Part shown: positions 49,723 through 58,667 of the stretch, piece by piece
How the letters are laid out: each line of letters begins with the position of its first letter
Numbering within the stretch: the first letter of the stretch is position 1
Assembly: GCA_905221375.1 (NCBI GenBank)
Contig: CAJNCY010000004.1
Span: forward strand, 1-64,000
Direction: 5' to 3'
DNA: 64,000 nt
Source: a bacterium
Lineage (GTDB): Bacteria; Bacillota; Bacilli; Lactobacillales; Streptococcaceae
Notes under the pieces: model-generated
What the model was told of the DNA's origin: nothing
Databases searched by the model: none
Seen by the model: only the letters and a program-made list of their open reading frames with translations
Translations under genes and position numbers: made by a program

Positions 49723-50481
49723 TTATTCAAAGAGTTGATAATAATCAGAGATTTTCATTTTTGCTTTTTCTTCTTGGTTCAAATCTTGGATAATCCGTCC
49801 TTCTTTCATGACAATCAGACGATTACCATATTTGAGAGCATCTTCCATATGGTGGGTAATCATAAGCGCTGTCAGCTGATCTTTCTTGACAAACTCATCC
49901 GTCAATTCCATGAGTGCGACACTGGTCTTTGGATCCAGGGCTGCAGTATGCTCATCTAGCAAGAGTAATTCAGGACGCTTCAAGGTTGCCATCAAGAGAC
50001 TCAAGGCCTGTCTTTGTCCACCTGATAAGAACTCAATTGGCGTATTCAAGTGTTTCTCAAGACCATTTCCTACTTTTTCAATGGTCGCTTGAAATCCATC
50101 CTTATAACTAGTCAAGCGTCGTGGTAACAATCCACGCTTTTCACCACGAAATTTGGCAATCAAGAGATTCTCTGCCACTGTCATACGAGGAGCTGTCCCC
50201 ATCTTTGGATCTTGGAAAACTCGAGACAAATACTTAGCTCGCTTCTCTGGTGAAAATTTGGTAACATCTTCACCTAAAATACGGATGGTTCCACTGGTTA
50301 AGGATAAGGTTCCTGCAATAGTGTTAAAGAGGGTCGATTTCCCAGCACCATTTCCACCTAAAATCGTGATAAAGTCCTGTTCAAAAATTTCTAAGGAAAC
50401 ATCATTTAAAATAATCTTTTCTTCATCAAAGCCATTTTTAACGACTTTGGTTGCATTTTTTAATTCTACAATTGCTGTCAT
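49723..50481 (-). CDS. predicted tryptophan ABC transporter ATPase
   Basis: 252-aa ATPase. Walker A GGNGAGKST is near residue 41, the signature LSGGQRQALSL near 148, Walker B LLLLDEHTAALDP near 167, and H-loop MITHHMED near 203. It pairs with the permease whose end it overlaps by 4 nt. Third gene of the T-box-controlled trpX-like operon. Ligand assigned only by the T-box. Confidence 0.88.
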   Translation of the reverse strand: MTAIVELKNATKVVKNGFDEEKIILNDVSLEIFEQDFITILGGNGAGKSTLFNTIAGTLSLTSGTIRILGEDVTKFSPEKRAKYLSRVFQDPKMGTAPRMTVAENLLIAKFRGEKRGLLPRRLTSYKDGFQATIEKVGNGLEKHLNTPIEFLSGGQRQALSLLMATLKRPELLLLDEHTAALDPKTSVALMELTDEFVKKDQLTALMITHHMEDALKYGNRLIVMKEGRIIQDLNQEEKAKMKISDYYQLFE

Positions 50482-51344
50482 TTGCTTAGTTTGGCTCCTT
50501 TCAAGATTGTTTGCTTAAATGTTGGAATCATGAGACAGACTGCTAAAATCACGGCGCTGTACAAACGAAGGTAACTTGTATTAAATCCAAGCGCGATAAC
50601 TGCCCATACTAAGAATTGATAGGCAATAGAACCGACAACGATGGTAATCAAACGTTCTGCCAAGCTCAAACTCTTGAAAATAACTTCCCCAATAATCAAA
50701 CTTGCAAGCCCCACAACGATAACCCCGATTCCTCGAGAAACATCAGCATAGCCTTCTTGCTGGGCAATGAGGGCACCTGCAAGGGCAATCACCCCATTTG
50801 ATAAAACCAAGCCCATGAGTTCCATGCGTCCAGTATGAATCCCGAAGCTTCTAGCCATATCAGGATTGTCACCTGTAGCAATATAGGCCTGTCCTAGTTT
50901 AGTGTCCAAGAAAAAAAGCATGAGAGCAATGACAAGACTGACAAAGATAAGACCTGTCAAGAGTTGGTTCAAGTCTGAATCAAAAGGTAAGACATCCTGG
51001 ATTTGCTTAGTTCCAAGCAAGCCTAAATTTGCACGTCCCATAATCAAGAGCATGATAGAGTGACAAGAAGTCATCACCAAAATCCCTGAAAGTAAAGTCG
51101 GAATCTTCCCTTTTGTATAAAGAAGCCCTGCTGCCATTCCAGCCAAACAACCTGCTCCTACAGCAACAAGTGTCGCTAAAAAGGGATTTACACCCTTGGT
51201 TATCAAAGTGACAGCAACAGCTCCCCCAAGAGGGAAGGAACCTTCTGTCGTCATATCTGGAAAGTTTAAAATCCTAAATGTCATAAAGATTCCCAGACCT
51301 AAAATAGCCCAGACAAATCCTTGAGAAATAATAGATAATATCAT
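50478..51344 (-). CDS. predicted tryptophan ABC transporter permease
   Basis: 288-aa permease with about eight helices, of the BPD_transp_2 (LivH-like) type paired with ABC_sub_bind proteins. The ATG at 51344 has AAAAGGTTAAG upstream. An earlier ATG in the same frame lies inside the terminator hairpin at 51380-51411 and lacks a ribosome site, so I reject it. Typical pieces: FRILNFPDMTTEGSF and LSNGVIALAGAL. Confidence 0.85.
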   Translation of the reverse strand: MILSIISQGFVWAILGLGIFMTFRILNFPDMTTEGSFPLGGAVAVTLITKGVNPFLATLVAVGAGCLAGMAAGLLYTKGKIPTLLSGILVMTSCHSIMLLIMGRANLGLLGTKQIQDVLPFDSDLNQLLTGLIFVSLVIALMLFFLDTKLGQAYIATGDNPDMARSFGIHTGRMELMGLVLSNGVIALAGALIAQQEGYADVSRGIGVIVVGLASLIIGEVIFKSLSLAERLITIVVGSIAYQFLVWAVIALGFNTSYLRLYSAVILAVCLMIPTFKQTILKGAKLSK

Positions 51345-51379
51345 CTGTTTCTTAACCTTTTCTATACGATTTCTTTTGT

Positions 51380-51411
51380 AAAAAATTGGAGGAGATGTCC
51401 CCAACTCCTCC
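51380..51411 (-). terminator. internal terminator between binding protein and permease
   Basis: GGAGGAG/CTCCTCC seven-bp stem with a 10-nt loop, followed on the minus strand by AATTTTTT. It should make the binding protein more abundant than the permease and ATPase. Confidence 0.8.
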
Positions 51412-51419
51412 ATTGTAGA

Positions 51420-52415
51420 TTATTCAATCACTTGTCCTGCTTCTTTTAGAACAGATTCAGGAATCGTAACACCTAGCTCTTGTGCCAATTTTTTATTGAT
51501 TACTGACTTACCAGTTGAAAAGACATTGACTGGTGTATCAGCTGGTTTTGCACCTTTCAGAACTTGCGCAATCATTTTACCTGTTGCCACACCAAGGTCG
51601 TGTTGGTCAACTACAACTGATGCCAAGCCACCTGCTTCTACCATGGCAGTCGCGCTTGGATAAATTGGTTTCTTAGCTGATTGGTTACTTGATACAACTG
51701 TTGAGAAGGCTGAAGCAATGGTGTTATCGATTGGAACCCAGATAGCATCGACCTTGCTAGTCATAACATTAACTGTTGAAGCAATTTCATTTGTTGAAGG
51801 AACTGCAAATGTTTCCACTGTCAAACCTGCTTTTTCAGCATAAGCCTTAAATTCTTCGACTTGAGTTTTTGAATTGTCTTCGCTGCTTGAGTAAAGGGCT
51901 CCTATTGTTTTCACATTTGGTGTCAAAGCTTTGATGAGTTCAACTTGTTGTTGAGCTGGGTTGTGGTCAGATACCCCTGTAATGTTGCCACCTGGTTTTT
52001 TCAAATCTTTAACCAAGTTAGCGCCGATTGGGTCAGTAATAGCGGCCATGATAACCGGTAGATCTTTTGTGGCACTAGCCAAGCCTTGAGCAGCTGGTGT
52101 TGCGATCCCAACAACCAAGTCATTGCCATTTGCAACCAATTGTTTACTCATTGTCGCAACCTTACTTTGGTCGCCTTCTGAGTTCATAAAGTCAATTTTC
52201 AACTGATCATCTTTATAGCCTTCCTCAGCAAGTCCATCTTGAATCCCTTTATAAATCAAGTCAAGAGATGGATGGCTCACAAACTGAAGGACACCAACTT
52301 TGGCAACTTTCTTTTCATTTTTAGCTTCTGGTTTATTCATTGAAGAGTAAATCAAGCTTCCTGCTACTAAAACTGCTAATGCAGCGATAATTCCAATTAA
52401 ACGTTTATTTTTCAT
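51420..52415 (-). CDS. predicted tryptophan ABC transporter binding protein (TrpX-like)
   Basis: 331-aa ABC_sub_bind protein with two Rossmann-like lobes. An N-terminal hydrophobic segment lies at residues 5-26 (signal peptide or anchor). I see no lipobox Cys. Family pieces include VGVLQFVSHPSLD, DPIGANLVKDL and YSSSEDNSKTQ. AAAGGAG precedes the ATG. The T-box upstream with a probable UGG specifier indicates tryptophan or a precursor. Confidence 0.87.
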   Translation of the reverse strand: MKNKRLIGIIAALAVLVAGSLIYSSMNKPEAKNEKKVAKVGVLQFVSHPSLDLIYKGIQDGLAEEGYKDDQLKIDFMNSEGDQSKVATMSKQLVANGNDLVVGIATPAAQGLASATKDLPVIMAAITDPIGANLVKDLKKPGGNITGVSDHNPAQQQVELIKALTPNVKTIGALYSSSEDNSKTQVEEFKAYAEKAGLTVETFAVPSTNEIASTVNVMTSKVDAIWVPIDNTIASAFSTVVSSNQSAKKPIYPSATAMVEAGGLASVVVDQHDLGVATGKMIAQVLKGAKPADTPVNVFSTGKSVINKKLAQELGVTIPESVLKEAGQVIE

Positions 52416-52443
52416 TCTATTTCTCCTTTTTAATTCCTTTAAA

Positions 52444-52488
52444 CTACTTCGCTTTTCTAAACAAGCGACGCCATCGTTTTCTTTCCAT
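52444..52488 (-). CDS. 14-aa Arg/Lys-rich leader ORF with one Trp
   Basis: ATG-initiated ORF MERKRWRRLFRKAK between the T-box terminator and trpX, with GGAGG five bases before the ATG. Nine of 14 residues are basic and one is Trp. It could be a translational leader, a coupling element or a small peptide; alternatively chance. No homologue known to me. Confidence 0.4.
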   Translation of the reverse strand: MERKRWRRLFRKAK

Positions 52489-52500
52489 ACTAACCTCCAT

Positions 52501-52740
52501 CAAAAAAGTCCTCACACAAAAAACTTGTGTGAGGACGTCGATGCGCGGTACCACCTCAATTATAGGGAATTTCCCTATCACTCTGTCTCGCAATAACGAG
52601 ACGCACTGTAAGGTGTGCTCACCGAATTTTTATGATTTCAAATTCTAAATAACATTCAGCCCAATTTTCATCATCACCACTTATCTGTTTTCAGCTACCA
52701 CAGACTCTCTAAAAAGTTTGTATGACTACTTTTCTGAATG
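52501..52740 (-). promoter_or_regulatory. T-box riboswitch, probably tryptophan-specific
   Basis: Leader with the T-box core GGTGGTACCGCG (52544-52555). It is followed by a terminator of GTCCTCACACAA/TTGTGTGAGGAC with TTTTTT (52536 down to 52502). Upstream Stem I includes GTGGTGATGATGAAAATTGGGCTGAATG, where UGG (52661-52663) is the best specifier candidate. Uncharged tRNA-Trp would open the terminator and turn on the transporter. Confidence 0.88.
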
Positions 52741-52745
52741 GTTAA

Positions 52746-52773
52746 ATTATATCATTTTTCAACTACTTGTCAA
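52746..52773 (-). promoter_or_regulatory. promoter of the T-box operon
   Basis: -35 TTGACA (52768-52773), 16-nt spacer, -10 TATAAT (52746-52751) with TG-A extension. Confidence 0.85.
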
Positions 52774-52802
52774 GACTCTTTGAGATTTTTTTAAAAATAA
52801 TC

Positions 52803-52832
52803 AAAAACTTCCCCTATAGAAAAGAGGAAGCT
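52803..52832 (-). terminator. terminator after ppc
   Basis: CTTCC/GGAAG-centred stem followed by TTTTTG on the minus strand, 10 nt past the ppc stop. Confidence 0.7.
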
Positions 52833-52841
52833 TGATAGGTA

Positions 52842-55538
52842 TCAGCCCGAATTACGCAATCCTGTCGCAATTCCGTTGATGGTTGTATGGATTAATTTTT
52901 CTTGGTCGCTAGATAATTCTCCTCGGCGTTGACGTTTAATCAACTCCAACTGGATATAGTTTAGGATATTAAAGTAAGGCATACGGTAATCCAAACTTGC
53001 TTTTAGATATGGATTTTCAGCCAAGAGTTCATCGTAACCTTCGATAGCCAAGATGACTTCCTTGGTAACTTGCCATTCATTTAAAATAGTCTCATAAATT
53101 GCTTTTACTTGATCATCTTCGCAAAGTTTGGCATATTCGAAAGCAATATTCATATTTGATTTCGACAAGACCATATCAACATTTGAAAGAAGTGACTGGA
53201 AGAAAGGCCAATTTTGGTACATATCTCGTAGAATAGCGATGTTCTCTGGATTTTTATCAATAAATTCTTTGAAGCTTGATCCAACCCCATACCATCCAGG
53301 GAACATGACACGGCTTTGTGACCATGAGAAGACCCAAGGGATAGCACGCAAACCACCGATTTCAGTAATGGTCTTACGAGCAGCTGGACGAGAACCAATA
53401 TTAAAGCTTGAAATAGCCTTGATTGGACTTGACTCAAAGAAATAATCATAGAAATGGTCATTACCAAAGACCAAATCACGGTAGATATCGTAACTACGGT
53501 CCACTACCTGATCCATAATAGCTTCATAACGATTGGATGTATTGGTATCGCTCTTCTTCTGCGTAATCATACGGTTAATGGCTGCAGATACCAGCATTTC
53601 AAGGTTATAGTAGGCGGCATCTTTGTTACCGTATTTATTGCCAATTACTTCACCCTGCTCCGTCAAACGGATACGATCCTTGATTGACTTGAGTGGTTGA
53701 GAGGTGATAGCTTCATAAGTTGGCCCACCACCACGACCAACAGTACCACCACGGCCATGGAAGAAGGTAACCTTAACACCAAATTCATCTCCAATTGCAG
53801 TCAATTGTTGTTGAGCCTTGTAGAGGGTCCAACATGATGATAAATAGCCACCATCTTTATTACTGTCAGAATAACCAAGCATGATTTCTTGGTAGTTATT
53901 GCGCGAAGCAATCCATTTCTTAGCAAGAGGAAGAGAGAGGTACTCTCTCATAGTTTCTTCTGAGTGGTCCAAGTCCTCAATTGTTTCAAAGAGAGGAACG
54001 ATTTGGACACGGGCTCTTTCTTTATCAACTAACCCTACTTCTTTTAGCAAGATAGCCAATTCCAGCATGTCTGATACGCTGGTTGCATGTGAAATGATGG
54101 TCTGACGAATAACATCGTCACCCAATTTATCTTTCAAATTACGAGCAGCCTTAAAGATAGCCAATTCTTTTTCAAGTAACTCTGATTTTTCAACATGAGT
54201 AGCAGAAAGAATACGTGGATCTTCTTCTAATTCTTTCAAGAGAAGCTGGCATTTTTCTTCTTCACTTAGTTCGCTATAATGAGAATGAATACCTGCTGAT
54301 TTCAAGAGTTCAGCTACACAGGCCTCATGAACACTTGAATCTTGGCGCATATCAATAGAAGCTAAATAGAAACCAAAAATTTCAACTGCTTGAATCAGCT
54401 CAACAAAATCACCAGAAATTAGTGCTTCTCCCTTATTTTCCAAGAGGGAATCACGGATAGTAACTAAGTCCTTATAAAAGTCATTGGCTGTTTCATAGCG
54501 AGCTCCAACTTCCTTATCCTCAATCAGATAAGCTTTTGTTGCTTGGATTTTTGATTGAATATCAAACAGTGCACGACGGTAAAGCTCTTTTTCACGGTAA
54601 ATCGAGTTATCCTTGGATTGACGAGCCATTTCTCTGACTTGCTTGCTGACATTGACAATACTGGTTGAGAGAGAAAACTCACGATAAAGTTGATAAATCT
54701 TTTCATCATAGTAGTTCATGATGACTTCACACTGGGTCATGGCAGATTTCTTTAAGGTATCTGCTGTAACAAAGGGATTCCCATCACGGTCTCCACCAAT
54801 CCACATTCCCATGGTAATCGGTTTAGGATGTTTCAACTCTAAGCCATGTTTTTTAGCCAGACGCTTGTACTCAGCAGTCAAATGAGGAACAGCTTTCAGG
54901 AATGAACTATTGTAGTATTCCATAACATTCGTGATTTCATTAGTAACTTTCAATTTCTTTTCACGAATCATATCTGTCTGCATGATAATCTCGATGTAAC
55001 GACGGAGATCATTATGCCATTTTTCTTTATTAATCAAGCCTAATTTCACATCACGATACTTACGCAAGAGGGTATGGATATGGTTAGTCAAATCCAACAT
55101 ACTCTTACGTTGAACTTGTGTTGGATGGGCTGTCAAAACAGGGACAACATTCAAGTGTTCAAGAATTTCAACCGCATTTTCTTTTTCAGCAACCATTTTG
55201 ATCGTTGCTGATAATTTTCCAAGATAATCTTGATCAATATTATTTTGGTGGTTGATTTCATAAGCCAAATCCACGTCTTCTGAAATATTAATCAAGAGAG
55301 GCAAAATTGAGAAATAGCGTGAAATATAAGCCATTTCATCATTCGACAGACTAGTAACCAATTGGTTCAAGCCTTGATAATCTTCTTGAGTTGACAATTC
55401 TTTCAACTGCATGATTTTTTCAAAAGTCTCTGGGGCAAGCATATTTTTAGTGATATCTTCTAACAATTCTGTTAAAATCAATACTTCTTCTTGCACGACA
55501 GCTTTATTACTATAGTTTTCTAATTTTTGAAGAGACAT
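52842..55538 (-). CDS. ppc: phosphoenolpyruvate carboxylase
   Basis: 898-aa enzyme fixing bicarbonate onto PEP to give oxaloacetate, the main anaplerotic route to aspartate in streptococci. [13 protein letters not shown] near residue 133 holds the catalytic His. [10 protein letters not shown] lies near 248 and the active-site loop [14 protein letters not shown] near 583; [11 protein letters not shown] follows. The C terminus ends GLRNSG with the family-invariant T-x-x-G-I-x-x-G-x-R-N. AAAGGA precedes the ATG. 24 nt after ftsW, likely co-transcribed. Confidence 0.96.
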   Translation of the reverse strand: MSLQKLENYSNKAVVQEEVLILTELLEDITKNMLAPETFEKIMQLKELSTQEDYQGLNQLVTSLSNDEMAYISRYFSILPLLINISEDVDLAYEINHQNNIDQDYLGKLSATIKMVAEKENAVEILEHLNVVPVLTAHPTQVQRKSMLDLTNHIHTLLRKYRDVKLGLINKEKWHNDLRRYIEIIMQTDMIREKKLKVTNEITNVMEYYNSSFLKAVPHLTAEYKRLAKKHGLELKHPKPITMGMWIGGDRDGNPFVTADTLKKSAMTQCEVIMNYYDEKIYQLYREFSLSTSIVNVSKQVREMARQSKDNSIYREKELYRRALFDIQSKIQATKAYLIEDKEVGARYETANDFYKDLVTIRDSLLENKGEALISGDFVELIQAVEIFGFYLASIDMRQDSSVHEACVAELLKSAGIHSHYSELSEEEKCQLLLKELEEDPRILSATHVEKSELLEKELAIFKAARNLKDKLGDDVIRQTIISHATSVSDMLELAILLKEVGLVDKERARVQIVPLFETIEDLDHSEETMREYLSLPLAKKWIASRNNYQEIMLGYSDSNKDGGYLSSCWTLYKAQQQLTAIGDEFGVKVTFFHGRGGTVGRGGGPTYEAITSQPLKSIKDRIRLTEQGEVIGNKYGNKDAAYYNLEMLVSAAINRMITQKKSDTNTSNRYEAIMDQVVDRSYDIYRDLVFGNDHFYDYFFESSPIKAISSFNIGSRPAARKTITEIGGLRAIPWVFSWSQSRVMFPGWYGVGSSFKEFIDKNPENIAILRDMYQNWPFFQSLLSNVDMVLSKSNMNIAFEYAKLCEDDQVKAIYETILNEWQVTKEVILAIEGYDELLAENPYLKASLDYRMPYFNILNYIQLELIKRQRRGELSSDQEKLIHTTINGIATGLRNSG

Positions 55539-55562
55539 AGGTAATCCTTTCCACTATCAGCT

Positions 55563-56786
55563 CTACATATAGTTTGAGGAGTGAGCTTCTAACTCCTCAT
55601 ACAATTGAGCACGCTTTTCACTTGCATCAATATTTAAGACAAAGGCGATGGCTACAGACAAGACCAGAAGACTATTCCCTCCTTGCGATAAGAAAGGAAA
55701 GGTTACTCCTGTCGAAGGAATAATACCAGAAATTCCACCGATATTGACAAACACCTGGATCAACATCATCCCCCCAACCCCAATCGCCATCATGGAATTA
55801 AAGGGATTCTTAGCACGAATTCCGACTAGGATGATTCGTAAAATAAGGAAAAAAACAAGTGCTAAAATCAAGCTGGCCCCTACAAATCCAAATTCTTCGA
55901 TGACAATTGAAAATACAAAATCTGTATGGGCCTCTGGTAAATAACCCCGTTTTTCGATTGAATTTCCTAAACCTAGACCAAACCAACCACCATTTACCAT
56001 GGCAAAGTAGGAATTTGCGAGTTGGTGTCCTGCTCCTGCCAAATCAGCAAAGGGATTAAAGTAGGCACTGAAACGCTTGGCCACATAACCAAATACTGGA
56101 ATTTTTGAAAATTTATCAACCCCAATCATAGAGATAGCTGATAGGGATAGGGCTGAAATCCCCACCAAAATTCCCAAAAAGGCAATAAACCATCTATAAG
56201 CGATACCACTAGTCGTATACATAATCAAGGCAACCAAAGCCAAAATAGAAGCATTCCCCAAATCTGGGAAAATAGCAAGGCTCCCAATCAGTACAAAGAG
56301 AACAAAGCGCCAGTCATTAAACGCACGAGGAAGCCACTGATTCTGTGTCAAAACTTGAAAATCATAAATAGCTATATCCTCTTGTTGTTTGGAAAATCTG
56401 TTTGCTAAATACCAAATAATAATAATTTTCAAATATTCGGCTGGCTGAATGGTCAAAGGTCCTACTGAAATCCAGCCATAGGCTCCATTAACAGGAATAC
56501 CAATCAAACGAGCCAAAGCTAATAGAATCAGCTCAACAAACATAACGATAAATAAAAGACGTTCATTTCTTAAAAAATTCAGTCTCAACTTATATATCAA
56601 GGCAATCAGTATCAAACTAAATATCCAAAATAGTCCCTGACTTCGGACCAATTGCAGTGCACTTTGGCCTTCTTGAATTAAAATAGCACTGGTTGTCGAA
56701 TAAACCACAATCAAGCCCAGAATAGATAAAAGTAAGTAAGGAACTAGAATAGAATAATTTAATAGGTGCCTTTTACTAATCTTCAT
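55563..56786 (-). CDS. ftsW: FtsW, septal peptidoglycan polymerase (SEDS)
   Basis: 407-aa SEDS protein with about ten membrane helices that polymerises septal peptidoglycan with a class b PBP. Family landmarks are GAYGWISVGPLTIQPAEYLKI (pieces) near 100-125, NGGWFGLGLGNSIEKRGYLPEAHTDFVFSIVIEEFGF in pieces near 265-300, and PSTGVTFPFLSQGGNSLL-type end near 360. FtsW rather than RodA is inferred from the ftsW-ppc neighbourhood and length. The upstream promoter leaves a 60-nt leader. Confidence 0.9.
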   Translation of the reverse strand: MKISKRHLLNYSILVPYLLLSILGLIVVYSTTSAILIQEGQSALQLVRSQGLFWIFSLILIALIYKLRLNFLRNERLLFIVMFVELILLALARLIGIPVNGAYGWISVGPLTIQPAEYLKIIIIWYLANRFSKQQEDIAIYDFQVLTQNQWLPRAFNDWRFVLFVLIGSLAIFPDLGNASILALVALIMYTTSGIAYRWFIAFLGILVGISALSLSAISMIGVDKFSKIPVFGYVAKRFSAYFNPFADLAGAGHQLANSYFAMVNGGWFGLGLGNSIEKRGYLPEAHTDFVFSIVIEEFGFVGASLILALVFFLILRIILVGIRAKNPFNSMMAIGVGGMMLIQVFVNIGGISGIIPSTGVTFPFLSQGGNSLLVLSVAIAFVLNIDASEKRAQLYEELEAHSSNYM

Positions 56787-56856
56787 AGTATCACCAATCT
56801 AATGAGAACAACACAATTGCTTCCCAAATTCCGTTTGTTTTCTAGTTTTGATTGCT

Positions 56857-56865
56857 ATTATACCA
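56857..56865 (-). promoter_or_regulatory. ftsW promoter (extended -10)
   Basis: TG-G-TATAAT on the minus strand, 70 nt before the ftsW ATG. Confidence 0.6.
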
Positions 56866-56920
56866 TTTTTTCCGAAAGAAAAAAACTCTTATCCATCAGA
56901 TAAACCATTTTTGTCATAAG

Positions 56921-56942
56921 AAAAAGAGCACTTGGCCCTTTT
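56921..56942 (-). terminator. terminator after prsA
   Basis: AAAAGGGC/GCTCTTTT-type imperfect stem followed by TTC on the minus strand. Confidence 0.55.
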
Positions 56943-56947
56943 CTGTT

Positions 56948-57886
56948 TTATTCTTTTGATGAACTACTTGAGCTTGAATCTCCACCACCAATATATTGGG
57001 TAAAGATATTTTGGAAGGCTTGATCTTTAACCTTGATATTAGCTGCTTGTAATTCTTTTCCGATAATGCTTTGAACAAATGTTGAATCATTTTGTTTTTG
57101 AGTCAAGATAACAGTTTTTAATTTTTCTTTGTAGTCATCAATATTAGATGATTTTTCTGTTTTCTTAGTGAGTTTTACAATGTAATATTGGCTGCTGTAG
57201 GCTTGTGTACCAGCGGCTGTAATCACATCAGAAACGCCGTTTACATCTAGAGCAAATGCCGCTTTCTTAACTTGTTCTGGCACTTCTGTTGAAGCGGAAT
57301 CAAAGGTGATTTCTCCACCATTCGCTTTGGTTTTCTCATCAGTTGAGTTATCTTTAGCTAATTGAGCAAAGTCTGCATCACTAGCCTTAGCTTTTTCGAG
57401 GACTTCTTTCGCTTTATCCTCATTATCAAGACGAATGATTTGAGCCGTTACATCTGGAGTGTACTCATCAAAAGCCTTCTTATAAGCATCATCTGTCAAT
57501 TCAGCTTCTGCTGCTTTCTTAACTGCCAACTCAACTAATTTACTTGTACGAATTTGAGCTTTACGTGTTTCAAGAGTCATCCCTGCTTGTGACAAGACAC
57601 GTTGATAGTTCTCACCATATTGTTTTTCTTCTTCTGCAATCGTGTCATTGACTTCTTTGTCATCTACTTCTGAACCGTATTGTTTCTCAAATACTTTTTG
57701 GATAGTCAAGTTCAACAACACTTGTTGAGCTGAAGGGTTGCTTTTCACTTGCTCATAAAATTGATGTTCTGTGATGACATCCCCTTTCATGCTGATAAGG
57801 TCTGCTCCTTCTGAACCTTTCGAACAAGCTGCTAAAGTTGCTACTGATAATAGTGTAATGGCACCTGCCAATAATTTTTTCTTCAT
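56948..57886 (-). CDS. prsA: foldase lipoprotein PrsA (PpmA)
   Basis: 312-aa surface lipoprotein with a parvulin-type peptidyl-prolyl isomerase domain that helps fold secreted proteins. Signal peptide with lipobox TLAAC (Cys near residue 21). The parvulin domain spans about 145-240 (DVTAQIIRL, GGEITFDSAS, YYIVKLTKK). The C-terminal tail is Ser-rich. Matches pneumococcal PpmA. AAGGAG precedes the ATG. A CiaR box lies upstream; ppmA is, as I recall, a known CiaR target. Confidence 0.94.
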   Translation of the reverse strand: MKKKLLAGAITLLSVATLAACSKGSEGADLISMKGDVITEHQFYEQVKSNPSAQQVLLNLTIQKVFEKQYGSEVDDKEVNDTIAEEEKQYGENYQRVLSQAGMTLETRKAQIRTSKLVELAVKKAAEAELTDDAYKKAFDEYTPDVTAQIIRLDNEDKAKEVLEKAKASDADFAQLAKDNSTDEKTKANGGEITFDSASTEVPEQVKKAAFALDVNGVSDVITAAGTQAYSSQYYIVKLTKKTEKSSNIDDYKEKLKTVILTQKQNDSTFVQSIIGKELQAANIKVKDQAFQNIFTQYIGGGDSSSSSSSKE

Positions 57887-57919
57887 GTCTACTCCTTTGA
57901 GATAAGTGTTACCCTATCT

Positions 57920-57951
57920 ATTTTACTATATTTTCTTAAATTTTTCTGAAA
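57920..57951 (-). promoter_or_regulatory. prsA promoter with CiaR box
   Basis: Minus strand: TTTCAG (57946-57951), N5, TTTAAG (57935-57940), 9 nt, -10 TAAAAT (57920-57925). 11 of 12 to the CiaR direct repeat, at the same distance from -10 as in the 27.5-kb promoter. Confidence 0.75.
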
Positions 57952-57952
57952 A

Positions 57953-58666
57953 TCATTCGCTGTCAGGCAATTGAACATCTGCTACATTTTTACGAAGCAT
58001 GAGAATACCATCCCCCAGAGGGACTAATGTTGCGGTGAGGCCTGGATTATCTAAGGTTGCGTCAAATAGCCTTTGAAGTCCTCTGTAAATGGTTCGCTGA
58101 CCTCGACGGACTTCCATTATATCCCTGGCAACATCACCACCTTGGAAAATATCATCCAAGACAACCACACCTCCAACTTCCAAATGTTTGAGGATTTCTG
58201 GTAGAAAGACGATGTATTTAGACTTGGCAGAATCCATAAAGACAAAATCATAGGACTCTGTCAGCGTTGATAAGACATCTACCGCATCTCCCTCTAGGAG
58301 TGTAATTTGCTTGCGACTGTCAAACTGGGCAAAATTTTCCTTGGCAAAACCAATCATTTCTGGATTGCGGTCAATAGTTGTAATCTTAGCATTTGGCGCA
58401 TGTTCTGCCATTAAAAGAGCTGAAAAACCGATAGCTGTCCCAATTTCCAAAATATTTTTAGGCTGCATGGTCTCCATGAGAAAACGGAAATAAGCAACCG
58501 TTTCATGGGGAATGATGGGAATATTTTCCTTGCGAGCAAAATCTTCCAATTCTTTCAAGGAACCTGTGACTTGCTTTTGACGCTGGCGCATCAAGTCCAC
58601 AATTTCTTCTTTGACAACGGGACGACGCATGTTATGGTTGGCATTCTTACTATACGATTCAACCAT
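57953..58666 (-). CDS. SAM-dependent O-methyltransferase (family 3)
   Basis: 237-aa methyltransferase of the caffeoyl-CoA/catechol O-methyltransferase type; in bacteria some act on tRNA (TrmR-like). ILEIGTAIGFSALLMA near residue 60 is the SAM motif. The metal-binding Asp is in FVFMDSAKSKY, and VLDDIFQGG lies near 165. The start at 58666 lies one base after the pepF stop. Substrate cannot be decided from sequence; TrmR is one candidate. Confidence 0.82.
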   Translation of the reverse strand: MVESYSKNANHNMRRPVVKEEIVDLMRQRQKQVTGSLKELEDFARKENIPIIPHETVAYFRFLMETMQPKNILEIGTAIGFSALLMAEHAPNAKITTIDRNPEMIGFAKENFAQFDSRKQITLLEGDAVDVLSTLTESYDFVFMDSAKSKYIVFLPEILKHLEVGGVVVLDDIFQGGDVARDIMEVRRGQRTIYRGLQRLFDATLDNPGLTATLVPLGDGILMLRKNVADVQLPDSE

Positions 58667-58667
58667 C

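Noticed and set aside
51345..51413. Longer permease start
   Set aside because: Lies within a terminator hairpin and has no ribosome site.
57940..57954. CodY-like sequence (13/15) upstream of prsA
   Set aside because: Two mismatches, and it coincides with the CiaR box, which explains the same bases better.
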